From positions 124,001 to 188,000 of the forward strand of contig CAVTTH010000004.1 of assembly GCA_963737545.1 (NCBI GenBank): DNA of 64,000 nt, read 5' to 3'. The position numbers and the translations under genes are program-made. Positions 8,229-16,883 of this stretch are shown here, piece after piece (position 1 is the first letter of the stretch; each line of letters begins with the position of its first letter). This DNA is from CAVTTH01 sp963737545. Lineage in GTDB: Bacteria; Verrucomicrobiota; Verrucomicrobiia; Chthoniobacterales; UBA10450. The notes under the pieces are model-generated. The model worked only from the letters and a program-made list of their open reading frames with translations, searched no databases and had not been told where the DNA came from.

Positions 8229-8822
8229 CTAGTTCGCTGGCACCTTCTTGGTCTGGTTCATCGGCGGGCGCTGGATCGCGCCGCGCACATGAGGCACCGG
8301 AGTCGGGTAGGCCGGCAGCGGCGCTGCGTGCGGAAACTTGACTGGCTGCGGGACGATCCCGCCGTTGGGTGGAGCCATCGCCGGAATACTTTGCCCTGCG
8401 TTCCGAATCGGTTGGGTGAGAAGCGCTTCATTAAAACTCAACGTCGCAAATTCACCGTTCTTGCTGATGGTCACCTTCGTGGCGCCGACTCGCTCCGACC
8501 ATTCAATATTGGCGATGGTGAAACCGTGAACCGGATTTTTCGTCGTGAGGTACTCCTTGAAATTCCGGTCGGCGCTCGACGCGAGCGTGACCAAGTCGCC
8601 ATCGGCTGAATGTGCGGCATTCGCGATGAACAAATCCTTTGCGAAATTGGGTGCAGCCGTGACGGGAGCAGGCGCTGTCGCCACCGCGAAAGGAGAATGA
8701 TCGAGCATCGGATTGTACCGCGCGAAACTTAAGGGTTGTGGCAAATCGTCCGCCGCCGGCAGGCCGGCCGTGCTGAGCAGGGTTGCAACCGCCGTGAGAG
8801 GGAGAAAACTTTTCGAGTTCAT
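8229..8822 (-). CDS. Secreted proline/alanine-rich protein at the end of the gspH-M operon
   Basis: 197-residue exported protein with a signal peptide MNSKSFLPLTAVATLLSTAGLPAA. Two proline-rich stretches flank a compact core (about residues 60-135: FAKDLFIANAAHSADGDLVTL, NPVHGFTIANIEW, GATKVTISKNGEFATLSF). The core ends in a short beta segment reminiscent of GspC/PilP-type periplasmic domains, so it could take the place of GspC, but the similarity is only in size and position. Its start overlaps the gspM stop by 4 bases, placing it in the operon. Confidence 0.72.
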   Translation of the reverse strand: MNSKSFLPLTAVATLLSTAGLPAADDLPQPLSFARYNPMLDHSPFAVATAPAPVTAAPNFAKDLFIANAAHSADGDLVTLASSADRNFKEYLTTKNPVHGFTIANIEWSERVGATKVTISKNGEFATLSFNEALLTQPIRNAGQSIPAMAPPNGGIVPQPVKFPHAAPLPAYPTPVPHVRGAIQRPPMNQTKKVPAN

Positions 8823-9370
8823 TTGCCTGTCTTCGAGGGCGCGAACCAGCGCGCGATTTTGAATTTTCCGCGCATCACGGTCGCGTCCGAACTATCGATG
8901 GCGAGATTCACATTTTCAAATACCAGGAATTTTTCCGGTTTTTGCAAGTCGTAGAGAAAATGGACAAGCGGCGGCCACGCACTTTTGGTTTCGATTGAGG
9001 CGAAAACCGCCTGATGGGTGGGAGTAGAATCGCTCGTGCCGATGGCGGGATTCTCGATCAGGATTTTGTGTTTGGCCGCCACTTGTTTGATCTCGTCAAG
9101 CAGAGTGGACGCTTCCCCGGCGCTTTGGAACACGGGTTGATGCTGCTTCAGCCAGGCCTCCCTTTTCGTCCAAAGGTCGCGTTCCTTCGCGTAAACAATT
9201 TGGGCGGCCCTCGTTGCTTTCTGCTCGGCGAACTGCACTCGTGTCTCCTTGATCGCACCGAGCAGCGCGCTCCAAAGAAAGAGATTCACGGTTAGGAAAA
9301 CAACCGCAGCCACGATCAACGCAAGGACGCGCTCCCGCCGATTCATTCGCTGCCACCAGGCCTGGGTCAT
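8819..9370 (-). CDS. gspM: Type II secretion protein GspM (PilO-like)
   Basis: Bitopic inner-membrane protein that pairs with GspL in the assembly platform. A short cytoplasmic tail (MTQAWWQRMNRRER) precedes one membrane helix (VLALIVAAVVFLTVNLFLW), then a coiled-coil-like stretch (about 40-90) and a ferredoxin-like periplasmic domain with FLYDLQKPEKFLVFENVNLAI. 183 residues. The 4-base overlap with gspL indicates translational coupling. Assigned from topology and operon position rather than a strong motif. Confidence 0.78.
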   Translation of the reverse strand: MTQAWWQRMNRRERVLALIVAAVVFLTVNLFLWSALLGAIKETRVQFAEQKATRAAQIVYAKERDLWTKREAWLKQHQPVFQSAGEASTLLDEIKQVAAKHKILIENPAIGTSDSTPTHQAVFASIETKSAWPPLVHFLYDLQKPEKFLVFENVNLAIDSSDATVMRGKFKIARWFAPSKTGK

Positions 9371-10600
9371 CGCGGTTTGCCCTCCAGGCGGAATTGCGCG
9401 TGGTCGTTAGGGAGAATACGCGGCGCCGCCATCTCGAATTGAAACGCTCGCAGCTCGCTGTTCTTTTTCACCTTGTCGGCAAATTGGTAAGCCAGCGCGG
9501 CCGTTTTGGCCTCGCCATCGACCGAAACCTGCCGGGCAGATTGATTGTAGGCCGTGATTTGAACATCGGCCGAAGGCAGACTGTTGAAAAGCTGGAGGAG
9601 GACTTCAATCGGGTAATAGCGCGGATCAATCGCGGGAGCGAGCGCCTTCCACTTCGCTTCCGTTTGCCTGACGAATTCGACTTTGGGAGCATCAGCGGCA
9701 ACGCTCTGGTTGAGACGCCGGACCATAAAACGCATCCCGACGAGATAGAGGACGAGGAGAAGGAGCAACCCGGCATACGCGCCTCCCGCCCAGATCAGAC
9801 GCTTGCGCCATCCCCTCTGCCTAACGAGATGAGCACGGCGATGGCGCCAGGCTTCCGGGAGCAGGTTTAACTTCACCGGCGCCGGCGGAGTCTCCACGTT
9901 AATGAGTTCGGGCCGGCTGGCGAAAAGATGTTCCACCGTCTGGCGCAGCGGGAGACAGTTTTCATCGAGGAAGATCGAGGAAAAAGACGAACCGATGCCC
10001 TGAAGTTCGGCACTCAAAGCAAGCTGGGGCAGATCGCTTTGCAGTTGCCCGGGATCGTCTCCCTCCATCATTTGGGTCAGACTCAGTTTCCCATTTTCGC
10101 TGATGACGGAGACCAATGTTTCGCCTTCGCGATAAATCAGGAGCGCGCGACCGTTCGTGGCATGGGTGCTGGCGCGCTGCGCCGCGTAGACGGTGACCTG
10201 GCTCGGAATCAAACCCCGATTCACGAGCGGGGCGGCGATCTCGCTCAGTTTTTCATTATGCACGGCCACGGCCGAAACCACCGAATCGGATTCGGATTGC
10301 TCGATAATTTCGAAATCGGTCGTGATTTCCTCCAGCGAATACGGCACCGCTTTCTCGATCTGAATGCGCACCATTTCCCGGAACTCGTGCGGATCAATCG
10401 AGGGCAGGCGCAGGCGTTGCGCGACCACCGCGCCAAGCGGCAAGCCGAGAATAAGTTCGTCCGAGGTGGAAAGAAGCGGCACCGCCTCTTCCAACCGATG
10501 CCAGCGGACGCACCTCCCACGTGTGGTTCGAATCGAACGAACGAACAAGGTTCCAGCCTTGTCGCCCCGGAACTAAGTAGACCGTCTTGGGAGCCTCGAT
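9367..10600 (-). CDS. gspL: Type II secretion protein GspL (PilM-PilN-like), with a probable frameshift near the N-terminus
   Basis: Cytoplasmic actin-like domain joined to a membrane helix and periplasmic domain; it recruits the assembly ATPase. The long frame contains LRLPSIDPHEFREMVRIQIEKAVPYSLEEI (PilM-like), a membrane span WAGGAYAGLLLLLVLYLVGMRF near residue 260, and a PilN-like region after LNLLPEAWR. The first residues of the long frame do not look real. A neighbouring frame supplies a natural N-terminus (APKTVYLVPGRQGWNLVRSF, WEVRPLAS) that joins LEEAVPLLSTSDELILG if one G is removed from the GG at about 10495-10500. No ATG, GTG or TTG precedes that segment; the nearest codon after the gspK stop is an ATC at 10600 behind an AAGGAG. 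The long frame alone would start at a TTG at 10548. Confidence 0.75.
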
Positions 10601-10601
10601 A

Positions 10602-11510
10602 TTACAGCTCCTTCCACGTGATTATTTGCGGAACGGCTCCCGTTTTGCGAAACACAATTTGCACGACGCGCGTGACATCGCCCGATTTCCCGACGCTGAC
10701 AACTCGCTGCACCGGATCCTTGAAACCGACCAGTCCGGCGAGGTGCTTAAATTGCTCCGGTGAAAAACCGAACGCGCCGCGAATCTCCTCGAGCGATTTG
10801 AAGGGCGGGTCGTCCGTCGTCCCGTCGATTCCGTCTTCTCCCTGACGAATCTTCAGGAAGCGGTCAACCAGGTCCGGGGTCATGCCCGGCAACGCGGCCA
10901 GGACATCGCGCGACGCCCAAAGCAGGTCGACCGGTCCGCTGCTATTGACGGTGAAATAATCTTCCCACCCCGGAGTTGAGGTGAATTCTTTCCAGCCTTT
11001 GACCTTTTTTAGATCGTCCAAGCGGGTGAACAATCGATTGGCCGGTTTGTAATTCTCGTCCGCCTCCGCCCCATTCAGACGAACAAGGTTATCCGGATCC
11101 ACCCAATCGAGGAGACAATCGATCATGTGATCGCGTTCGTTGAGATCGATCTCCTTGTTCTCGAGAAACCGGCGCAAGAGTTCGAGACGCTGCGGATTTT
11201 CGCCCGAGACGAGCCAATTGAGATTCAACCGGCCGCCTTCGCCGGTAACTCTTGCGGAATAACTTTGATGATCACCGACGCGACCCTCCAAGGCCGGGGT
11301 CCCGGGAGTGACCACCGGATGCAGGGCCACTTCCGATCCGGAACAGGCCATTGCCTCCGCCTCGAGGGCGCGAGTGGCGTTGCCGGAAAGAGAAATGCGT
11401 GAGTCAACATCGAGCGTCCAGGTAATGATCATCGCGCTCAGAAGAAACAGCGCCCAAAGCGCGAGCATCAGAGCAGCGCCGCGGTCGCGCGTATTTCGAA
11501 ACGATTTCAT
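10602..11510 (-). CDS. gspK: Type II secretion minor pseudopilin GspK
   Basis: Large minor pseudopilin thought to cap the pseudopilus tip together with GspI and GspJ. From the ATG at 11510 it reads MKSFRNTRDRGAALMLALWALFLLSAM: the GspK-type processing region, where position +5 lacks the usual glutamate. The globular part has the helical domain (RLELLRRFLENKEIDLNERDHMIDCLLDWVDPD, GAEADENY) and a helix-hairpin-helix-like DVLAALPGMTPDLVDRFL. About 302 residues, normal for the family. The gene ends 2 bases before the putative gspL start. Confidence 0.9.
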   Translation of the reverse strand: MKSFRNTRDRGAALMLALWALFLLSAMIITWTLDVDSRISLSGNATRALEAEAMACSGSEVALHPVVTPGTPALEGRVGDHQSYSARVTGEGGRLNLNWLVSGENPQRLELLRRFLENKEIDLNERDHMIDCLLDWVDPDNLVRLNGAEADENYKPANRLFTRLDDLKKVKGWKEFTSTPGWEDYFTVNSSGPVDLLWASRDVLAALPGMTPDLVDRFLKIRQGEDGIDGTTDDPPFKSLEEIRGAFGFSPEQFKHLAGLVGFKDPVQRVVSVGKSGDVTRVVQIVFRKTGAVPQIITWKEL

Positions 11511-11512
11511 CT

Positions 11513-12131
11513 TCACAACGGAGTCCGCGCGATCGCGACAACCGCCTCCCACGGCGCGCGATTTCCCGGCCGTCCGATCGTCAGCTTAACGAGTCGCGGC
11601 AGGGTTGCGGTGTCGGCCCACTTATCGACCCAAACGTTGAGACGCGGATCGAAGTAACGAATTCGGAGCGTCTCGACATCCTGCAAGAGCGGGACCCAGG
11701 TTTCTCCTGCCGGAACCGACCCTCGGCTTTCGATTGATGCCGATTTCCATCCTGTCCGAACTTTTCGGCATCGGGCGCAGGCGCAGGCTGACGGCGAAAT
11801 CTCCCGTGGCATAACGAGTTAGAAGACCCGGCCCGGCACCGCAGATCCAGGTCATTTCATCGCGAGGACGATCGCTAAACTGAAAAGTCTCGCCCAAGAG
11901 CGAGCCTTCGCCCGGAGTCAGGTTTGGTAACTGCGCGCCGAGCAGATTGAGTAATCCTCCGTAACTCTCGTCTTTCGCGGTCGTGCTGGCCGACAACTGC
12001 ATTGCGGCCATGTTGGTCTGGACGAACCGATAGACCACGAGCGACATCATCGCGAGAATCCCGACCGCGAGCGTGATCTCGAGCAACGTGAAACCGCGAG
12101 AACCTTTTCGATTAACCGCCGCGATAAACAT
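11513..12131 (-). CDS. gspJ: Type II secretion minor pseudopilin GspJ, split by a one-base frameshift
   Basis: Minor pseudopilin of the tip complex. The N-terminal frame has MFIAAVNRKGSRGFTLLEITLAVGIL with a standard G|FTLLE processing site, then the beta domain through SDRMEIGINR. The C-terminal half is in the next frame (GSVPAGETWVPLLQDVETLRIRYFD, ending VVAIARTPL) and contains the conserved LLQDVETLRIRYFD of GspJ. Deleting one base, most simply an A of the AAA at about 11735, restores one reading frame of about 205 residues. Neighbour overlaps: 20 bases with gspI, 2-base gap to gspK. Confidence 0.82.
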
Positions 12132-12513
12132 AAAAGACGATCTGCTCTGATTGGTCGACCCCCCCGCGCGTCCACTCCGCCGTCAGAGTCACTTTGTTAA
12201 TTCCGTAGAGATCCACGCCCTGGTCGCTCTTTAGTTTAGCCGGGACGGCTTTCTCGTTTAGCTTCACTTCGCCATACCCGGTATCGATTTTCGTTAGGCG
12301 TTTCGGATCGGGGAAACCCGGCGATGCCTGAATTTCCGCCATGCGATTCGCCAGGATCTGGCGCACGCGATTTCCTTCTTCGTTCACGGCACTGGCATTC
12401 AGACAATTCTGGACCGAGCGCCCGAGGACGAGCACGCCGACCGCGAAAATGGCGAGACCGAGCAGAACCTCGTAAAGCGCAAACCCACGCCTGGGAAACT
12501 TATCTCGCCACAT
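12112..12513 (-). CDS. gspI: Type II secretion minor pseudopilin GspI
   Basis: Minor pseudopilin that starts the tip complex with GspJ and GspK. The leader MWRDKFPRRG is followed by FALYEVLLGLAIFAVGVLVLG: Glu at mature +5 and an aliphatic helix, with FALYE in place of the usual FTLLE. The small domain includes GNRVRQILANRMAEIQASPGFP, the GspI-like region after the helix, and TAEWTRGG near the end. 133 residues. It overlaps gspH by 14 bases and gspJ by 20. Confidence 0.85.
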   Translation of the reverse strand: MWRDKFPRRGFALYEVLLGLAIFAVGVLVLGRSVQNCLNASAVNEEGNRVRQILANRMAEIQASPGFPDPKRLTKIDTGYGEVKLNEKAVPAKLKSDQGVDLYGINKVTLTAEWTRGGVDQSEQIVFYVYRGG

Positions 12514-12970
12514 AACTCGTTAGTTCTGCCCGCGCCGTGAGCGGAGAGTAATTTGCCGTCCACGATCCATCAACTCCCTTGAAGGTGACGACGGCCGGCT
12601 CGCAATTTCCCGATGGCCAGAAAACCCATTCCGCCGGCGGATCTTTTACCAACGCGGCTGGAAGCCTGAGCAGGAAGGCCTCATCTTTTCGCACCGGTAA
12701 AGTGGTAGCGACTTCCTTGTCCTTCTCCTTCATTGCCATCGGCCGAAGAGAAATGTTCCCGCGTCCCCAAACGAGCAGGTACGGACGCCGCTCGTTGACG
12801 CTTTGATCCTGCGCCTGCCGGACGAGCTTGTTAAATTGGTCGAACGAACGGCGGAGGCGATGATCAGCCAGGACGCCGGTGACACTCGGAACGGAGATCA
12901 TGAAGATGAGCAGCAGGATGAAGACGGCGATGGCGATCTCGATCAAGGTAAACGCCTGGCGGTTTCGCAT
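12500..12970 (-). CDS. gspH: Type II secretion minor pseudopilin GspH
   Basis: First gene of the minus-strand arm. The ATG at 12970 gives MRNRQAFTLIEIAIAVFILLLIFMISVPSVTGVLADHRLR, a compact leader with FTLIE and Glu at +5; an upstream in-frame start at 13003 would give a less typical leader. The helix is followed by FDQFNKLVRQAQDQSVNERRPYLLVWG, the GspH/FimT pattern, and a beta domain. 156 residues. The 156-base gap to ftr1 on the other strand must contain the promoter for this operon. Confidence 0.88.
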   Translation of the reverse strand: MRNRQAFTLIEIAIAVFILLLIFMISVPSVTGVLADHRLRRSFDQFNKLVRQAQDQSVNERRPYLLVWGRGNISLRPMAMKEKDKEVATTLPVRKDEAFLLRLPAALVKDPPAEWVFWPSGNCEPAVVTFKGVDGSWTANYSPLTARAELTSYVAR

Positions 12971-13126
12971 GAGAAAAAGGTTACGCCGCAGCGCGCAAAT
13001 CACAAGAATGCGCCCGGGCCGTGGCTGGCATCACAAATGGATGAGAGCGATCCTTGTGCCCGCCATGGTGCAACGATCCGCTAAAAAAAAGCAACCAACC
13101 GTCAGCGCAACGCCTGCCGGTACGGT

Positions 13127-14236
13127 ATGGTTGCGGGTGTGAGGGAGGGAGTGATTACCGTTGGAAGGCCCAAGCCAGCCGTCTATCGCGAAATGACAGC
13201 CCGTCCTGAAATGCGGGCCCCGCGCTCGAATCGTTCGAGTCATAGTCTCGCTCTGCAGATATTCCTGGCCGTGGCCATGCTTTCCGTGGTCGGGATTCTG
13301 ATCTGGCAGGGAGTCAGCGTTCACGGAACCCCGGACCCGCTGCGGCCGCACACCAGTCCAGCGGTTGCGTTTCTCGATATCGGCGTGCTCGTTTTCCGTG
13401 AAGGCCTGGAATGCATCCTTGTCCTCGCCGCCATTACCGCGAGCATGATCGGCGCAAGAGAAGTGCACCGCCGGCCGGTCGCGCTCGGCGCCGCCATCGC
13501 TTTCGGCGCCACCCTCATCACCTGGTTCATTGCCGTCGGCATCATGGGCCAGTTAACCGAGAGCGTGCCGGCGCTCGATCTCCAGGCCGCGACCGGTTTG
13601 CTCGCCGTCATTGTGCTCCTCGTGATCATGAATTGGTTCTTCCACAAGATTTACTGGGGCGGCTGGATCCGGGCGCACAATCGCCGCCGCAAGACCCTCC
13701 TCGCCAACGCGAGCGCGGTCGCCATTTCCCAGAAAAGACTTTGGTGGGGATTCATTCTTCTCGGATTCACCTCGCTCTATCGTGAAGGATTCGAGGTCGT
13801 GCTCTTCCTCCAAAGTTATAACCTGCGCCTCGGCGGCGGCGTTGTGCTAAAGGGTGCCCTTCTCGGCCTGACACTTTCTGGATTCGTCGCCATTCTCACT
13901 TTCGCTCTGCAACGGCGTTTGCCCTACCGAAAAATGTTGATCACGACCGGCATTCTTCTCGGCGTGGTTCTGCTCGTGATGGTGGGCGAACAAGCGCAGG
14001 AGATGCAGCTCGCGCATTGGCTGCCTACGACGCCGATCCCCGCGCTCGAAAGTGTCATTCCCGGCTGGATGGGAATGTGGTTCGCGGTTTTTCCGACGGT
14101 TGAAACGTTGAGCGCACAGGCATTCGCCGCACTTCTCGTCATCGGCTCGTATTACGGCGCGCGCATGTTGCGCGGTTCGGCGCCGGAACCCGACGTGGTT
14201 ATTCCGGATGCCTTGGAATCTGGCGGAGCAAAATAG
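13127..14236 (+). CDS. FTR1 family iron permease
   Basis: Polytopic inner-membrane permease for high-affinity iron uptake. Two copies of the diagnostic R-E-G-x-E motif are visible: FREGLECILVLAA (residues 90-102) and YREGFEVVLFLQS (218-230), each in a membrane helix, with further hydrophobic spans near residues 45-65, 125-142, 155-172, 235-258, 265-283 and 325-345. 369 residues. The N-terminal tail is longer than usual; a second ATG at 13193 would give 347 residues, and neither start has a clear ribosome-binding site. No FetP or cupredoxin partner adjoins it. Confidence 0.88.
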   Translation: MVAGVREGVITVGRPKPAVYREMTARPEMRAPRSNRSSHSLALQIFLAVAMLSVVGILIWQGVSVHGTPDPLRPHTSPAVAFLDIGVLVFREGLECILVLAAITASMIGAREVHRRPVALGAAIAFGATLITWFIAVGIMGQLTESVPALDLQAATGLLAVIVLLVIMNWFFHKIYWGGWIRAHNRRRKTLLANASAVAISQKRLWWGFILLGFTSLYREGFEVVLFLQSYNLRLGGGVVLKGALLGLTLSGFVAILTFALQRRLPYRKMLITTGILLGVVLLVMVGEQAQEMQLAHWLPTTPIPALESVIPGWMGMWFAVFPTVETLSAQAFAALLVIGSYYGARMLRGSAPEPDVVIPDALESGGAK

Positions 14237-14263
14237 AAGCGGCCTGGCGCCTCGCCGCTTTCC
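14237..14263 (+). terminator. Hairpin just after the FTR1 gene
   Basis: AAGCGGC (14237-14243) pairs perfectly with GCCGCTT (14254-14260) across a 10-base loop, starting one base after the stop codon. The following bases (TCCC) are only weakly pyrimidine-rich, so it may be a terminator without a strong U-tract. Confidence 0.45.
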
Positions 14264-14365
14264 CTGCCGCAGCACAACGCGACGAGGGCTGTCGCGTCCA
14301 TGGATTCGCCGGAGCCATCTGTTTTCTTGTCACCCATTGGCTGTTCCAGATATAGGTTCATCCTT

Positions 14366-15955
14366 ATGCGAACAACGATTTACACGAAAGAACGCCTCAC
14401 AAAAATTTCCGCTCTCATCGCATCGGTCGTTGTCGCAGCAACGGCCATGGCCGATCCTTCCTATCAGATTTACGACATCGGCGTCGTTCAAGTGGGCGAC
14501 TCCGCCTCGCAGGGGTTTGGCGCGTCGACTGGAGGAATCGGCGTCGGCCGCTCGGTTCGGACCAACGCAAGCCAGGCCTTTACCTGGACACTCGGCGGCG
14601 GCCTGGTGGGCCTGCCAAACCTGGCTGGCCGACCCCATGCCGTTTCCAATGACGCGAATGACAACGGCATCGTGGTCGGCACCGCCGCGACCACGCTCTT
14701 CGGCTCGAGCCGGTTGCCGGTGATCTGGAACAACGGCGTAGTCTCGCAACTTCCCCTGCCCTCCGGCCAAACGCTGGGCGACGCGAACGGCGTGAACGCT
14801 TCGGGCGTCGCGGTCGGGTCAGTCGACGCTGGAATTTCGCAGCGCGGGGTGATCTACAGCGGCGGCAGCGCGACGATTATCACGCAGACGACGCCAATCG
14901 GATGCTACTTTCTCACCGCGTTCGGCATCAACGATTCTGGCCGGATCGTGGGACAGGGCATCGATCCGGGCAACGCCGCCCGTAACGTCGGCATCGTTTA
15001 CGACATCGGAGCCGGCGCGGCTTTCGAGGTCGGCGGGCTACCCGGTTTCAACGGCGCGCTCGCGTTCGGCGTGAGCAACGCCGGTCACGTCGTCGGATCG
15101 AGCATGCTGAATCAAGGCTCGGGCTTGCCGTTCATCTGGTCGGACGCGGGCGGGATCGTCGCGATTCCGCTGGCCGCGGGCACGAGCCAGGGCTCCGCCC
15201 GGGCAGTGAACTCAGCCGGTTGGGTGGTGGGCCAGGATTCTTCCGCGTTCTCGATTCCATTCCTCTACGATGGGACGACAACCTATCGCCTCGCGGATCT
15301 GATACCCGGCGGATCGGGCTGGGATTTGTCCATGAACACTTCGTCGTCAGCTCTCGGCATTAGCGACAATAATGTTATCGTCGGGACCGGTGTCCACAAC
15401 GGCGACACTCACGCCTATGCGATGATTCCGACGCTTCAGCTTGCTTCAGCCGTTTCTCGCAAGATGCATGGCGCCGCCGGCACGTTCGACATTCCGCTCC
15501 CGCTCACTGGAAGTCGCGGCGTCGAATGTCGCAGTGGCGGAGCGAGCGGCGACTACACGCTTGTATTTACTTTCAGCAACAACGTGGCGAGTGGCAACGC
15601 CGCGGTTATAGGTGGGACAGGGACCATCTCAGGAACACCGGTCGTTTCCGGTCACACCATGACAGTGAACCTGACCGGCGTCGCGAACGTGCAAACGCTC
15701 ACTCTCAATCTGAGCAGCGTGACCGACCAGTTCTCGCAGGTTCTGCCTGACACACAGGTGCCTGTGGACATCCTTATCGGGGACACCAACGGCAACGACA
15801 TGGTCAATGCCGGCGACGTCGCGCAAACCAAGGGTCAAAGCGGTCAACCGGTAACCGGCGGCAATTTCCGCACGGATGTGAACGCCAATGGATCGATCAA
15901 CGCTGGCGACGCGGCGATCGTAAAATCACACTCCGGGGAAAGCATTCCCCAATAG
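14366..15955 (+). CDS. Secreted HAF-repeat protein with a C-terminal dockerin-like domain
   Basis: Exported 529-residue protein. Signal peptide MRTTIYTKERLTKISALIASVVVAATAMA. Residues about 40-380 consist of HAF-type beta repeats, each with a phrase like GINDSGRIVGQG, GVSNAGHVVGSS, AVNSAGWVVGQD or GISDNNVIVGTG followed by a F-x-W or similar strand. The last 65 residues carry two dockerin-like calcium loops (GDTNGNDMVNAGDVAQTKG, then DVNANGSINAGDAAIVKSH), where aspartate and asparagine sit at the coordinating positions. Likely cell-surface or secreted; the dockerin partner is unknown. The ATG at 14366 is chosen because it begins the signal peptide. It could be a substrate of the nearby T2SS. 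Confidence 0.82.
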   Translation: MRTTIYTKERLTKISALIASVVVAATAMADPSYQIYDIGVVQVGDSASQGFGASTGGIGVGRSVRTNASQAFTWTLGGGLVGLPNLAGRPHAVSNDANDNGIVVGTAATTLFGSSRLPVIWNNGVVSQLPLPSGQTLGDANGVNASGVAVGSVDAGISQRGVIYSGGSATIITQTTPIGCYFLTAFGINDSGRIVGQGIDPGNAARNVGIVYDIGAGAAFEVGGLPGFNGALAFGVSNAGHVVGSSMLNQGSGLPFIWSDAGGIVAIPLAAGTSQGSARAVNSAGWVVGQDSSAFSIPFLYDGTTTYRLADLIPGGSGWDLSMNTSSSALGISDNNVIVGTGVHNGDTHAYAMIPTLQLASAVSRKMHGAAGTFDIPLPLTGSRGVECRSGGASGDYTLVFTFSNNVASGNAAVIGGTGTISGTPVVSGHTMTVNLTGVANVQTLTLNLSSVTDQFSQVLPDTQVPVDILIGDTNGNDMVNAGDVAQTKGQSGQPVTGGNFRTDVNANGSINAGDAAIVKSHSGESIPQ

Positions 15956-15979
15956 GGGAATCATCTCATGAATCGCCGG

Positions 15980-16035
15980 CTGTAGCCGCGGCGCTGTGCG
16001 CCGCGTGCGCGCGCCTCGCAGAGGCGCGGCTACAG
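15980..16035. repeat. Twin-hairpin REP-like element
   Basis: Outer arms CTGTAGCCGCG (15980-15990) and CGCGGCTACAG (16025-16035) are inverted repeats. They enclose two small hairpins: GCGGCG/CGCCGC around CTGTG, and GCGCCTC/GAGGCGC around GCA. It follows the HAF gene and may end its transcript. The same architecture recurs at 47249-47314, and half of it at about 20545-20570. Confidence 0.75.
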
Positions 16036-16117
16036 GAAATCTGGGAGATCGGCGCGGCTGACATTGCAGTTAGATTGGTTTCGAATGTCTCCCAAACTAC
16101 GGGATGCGTTCTCGATT
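16026..16117 (+). repeat. Direct repeat A: truncated leader of the VPS10-like gene
   Basis: About 92 bases, roughly 80% identical to 20560-20652 (shared blocks GCGGCTACAGGAAATC, TCGGCGCG, ATTGCAGTT, CAAACTACGG, ATGCGTTCTCGATT). Copy B is the leader and first codons of the VPS10-like gene. Here the equivalent ATG (16104) opens only a 15-codon frame ending in TAG, so this is a broken 5' end. The two copies bracket the accessory island. Confidence 0.78.
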
Positions 16118-16129
16118 CATGTTCGTGTG

Positions 16130-16825
16130 TCATCTGCACGTTGAACAATAGATCTGAGCCGTGCGCGTATCTTCGAGCGGTGGCGGGAAGCGCGAAAGAT
16201 AAACTTTCTGCGGTTTGATCCAATTAACCGGAAACCCGTAATCTCTATGGTTCATCCATGCATAGGTTGCGGTGCTGGGAAAGTACACAGCATAGTTAAA
16301 GGTGTAGAATCCAGGTTTCATCCGGGTAACCGAATCAACCGGGACTTCGCCCGTGGCAGGATTACGTATCGGTCGGCTCCCTTCCAACCACCACCCCTGT
16401 TTGAGGAAAACAAAGTTCTCCTGGCCGTCTGGACAGTGACGGTTGACAGCATCTTCACGGCTCAGATAGGCGACAGTGCCGCGGGCTAACTCGGGCCATC
16501 TTCTTACACCTAAACCCTGATAGACACACGTTAAACCAGGGCAGCCTCGATCAAGATTGGTGCTCTCATCGTCCGATAGCGGTCTGGATTTGGCCATTAG
16601 TCTCGCGAGCTCCGGCCTAGTGATCTCTTGGACACCCTTGAAATCATGTGCGTCGAGAGCCGGTAGCGAATCTATCTTTGCGTGATCGCGAACGTCCTGG
16701 GCTATGGAATGCTCTTCCTCGGTGCGCATCTCGCGCGTGACGATCAATTTTCGCCAACGTGCTAGCCCATAGGCTCCAGTGCAAAGAACGACCGCAGCAA
16801 CACTGGCGAGAATTAGCCTCCTCAT
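16130..16825 (-). CDS. Membrane-anchored or secreted protein of unknown function
   Basis: 231 residues from the ATG at 16825. The N-terminus MRRLILASVAAVVLCTGAYGLARW is a signal anchor. The rest is soluble and cysteine-containing: DRGCPGLTCVYQGLGV, AVNRHCPDGQENFVFLKQGWW, and a tail YCSTCR. It reads like an intact accessory protein. An in-frame start at 16900 would add 25 unlikely residues. It lies in the island between the IS110 remnant and direct repeat A, and no attC-like site precedes its start, so it is probably not a cassette gene. No family recognised. Confidence 0.65.
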   Translation of the reverse strand: MRRLILASVAAVVLCTGAYGLARWRKLIVTREMRTEEEHSIAQDVRDHAKIDSLPALDAHDFKGVQEITRPELARLMAKSRPLSDDESTNLDRGCPGLTCVYQGLGVRRWPELARGTVAYLSREDAVNRHCPDGQENFVFLKQGWWLEGSRPIRNPATGEVPVDSVTRMKPGFYTFNYAVYFPSTATYAWMNHRDYGFPVNWIKPQKVYLSRFPPPLEDTRTAQIYCSTCR

Positions 16826-16883
16826 CGACTTAACGAAACACAGATCAGCAACCGCCCGCGGGGGAAAGCTTCGCTTGGAATTT

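Noticed and set aside
9820..9827. CCTAACGA octamer as a possible attC core
   Set aside because: It lies inside gspL with no paired core or stem nearby. Several other octamer copies (29298, 43436, 49711, 56223) are likewise inside genes, so the octamer alone is not evidence of attC.
9928..10845. 305-codon plus-strand frame opposite gspL and gspK
   Set aside because: It crosses two real minus-strand genes, and the translation has no recognisable features.
16130..16825. Treating the unknown secreted protein as part of the cassette array
   Set aside because: No attC-like core lies 15-20 bases before its start or after its stop, unlike the cassette genes.
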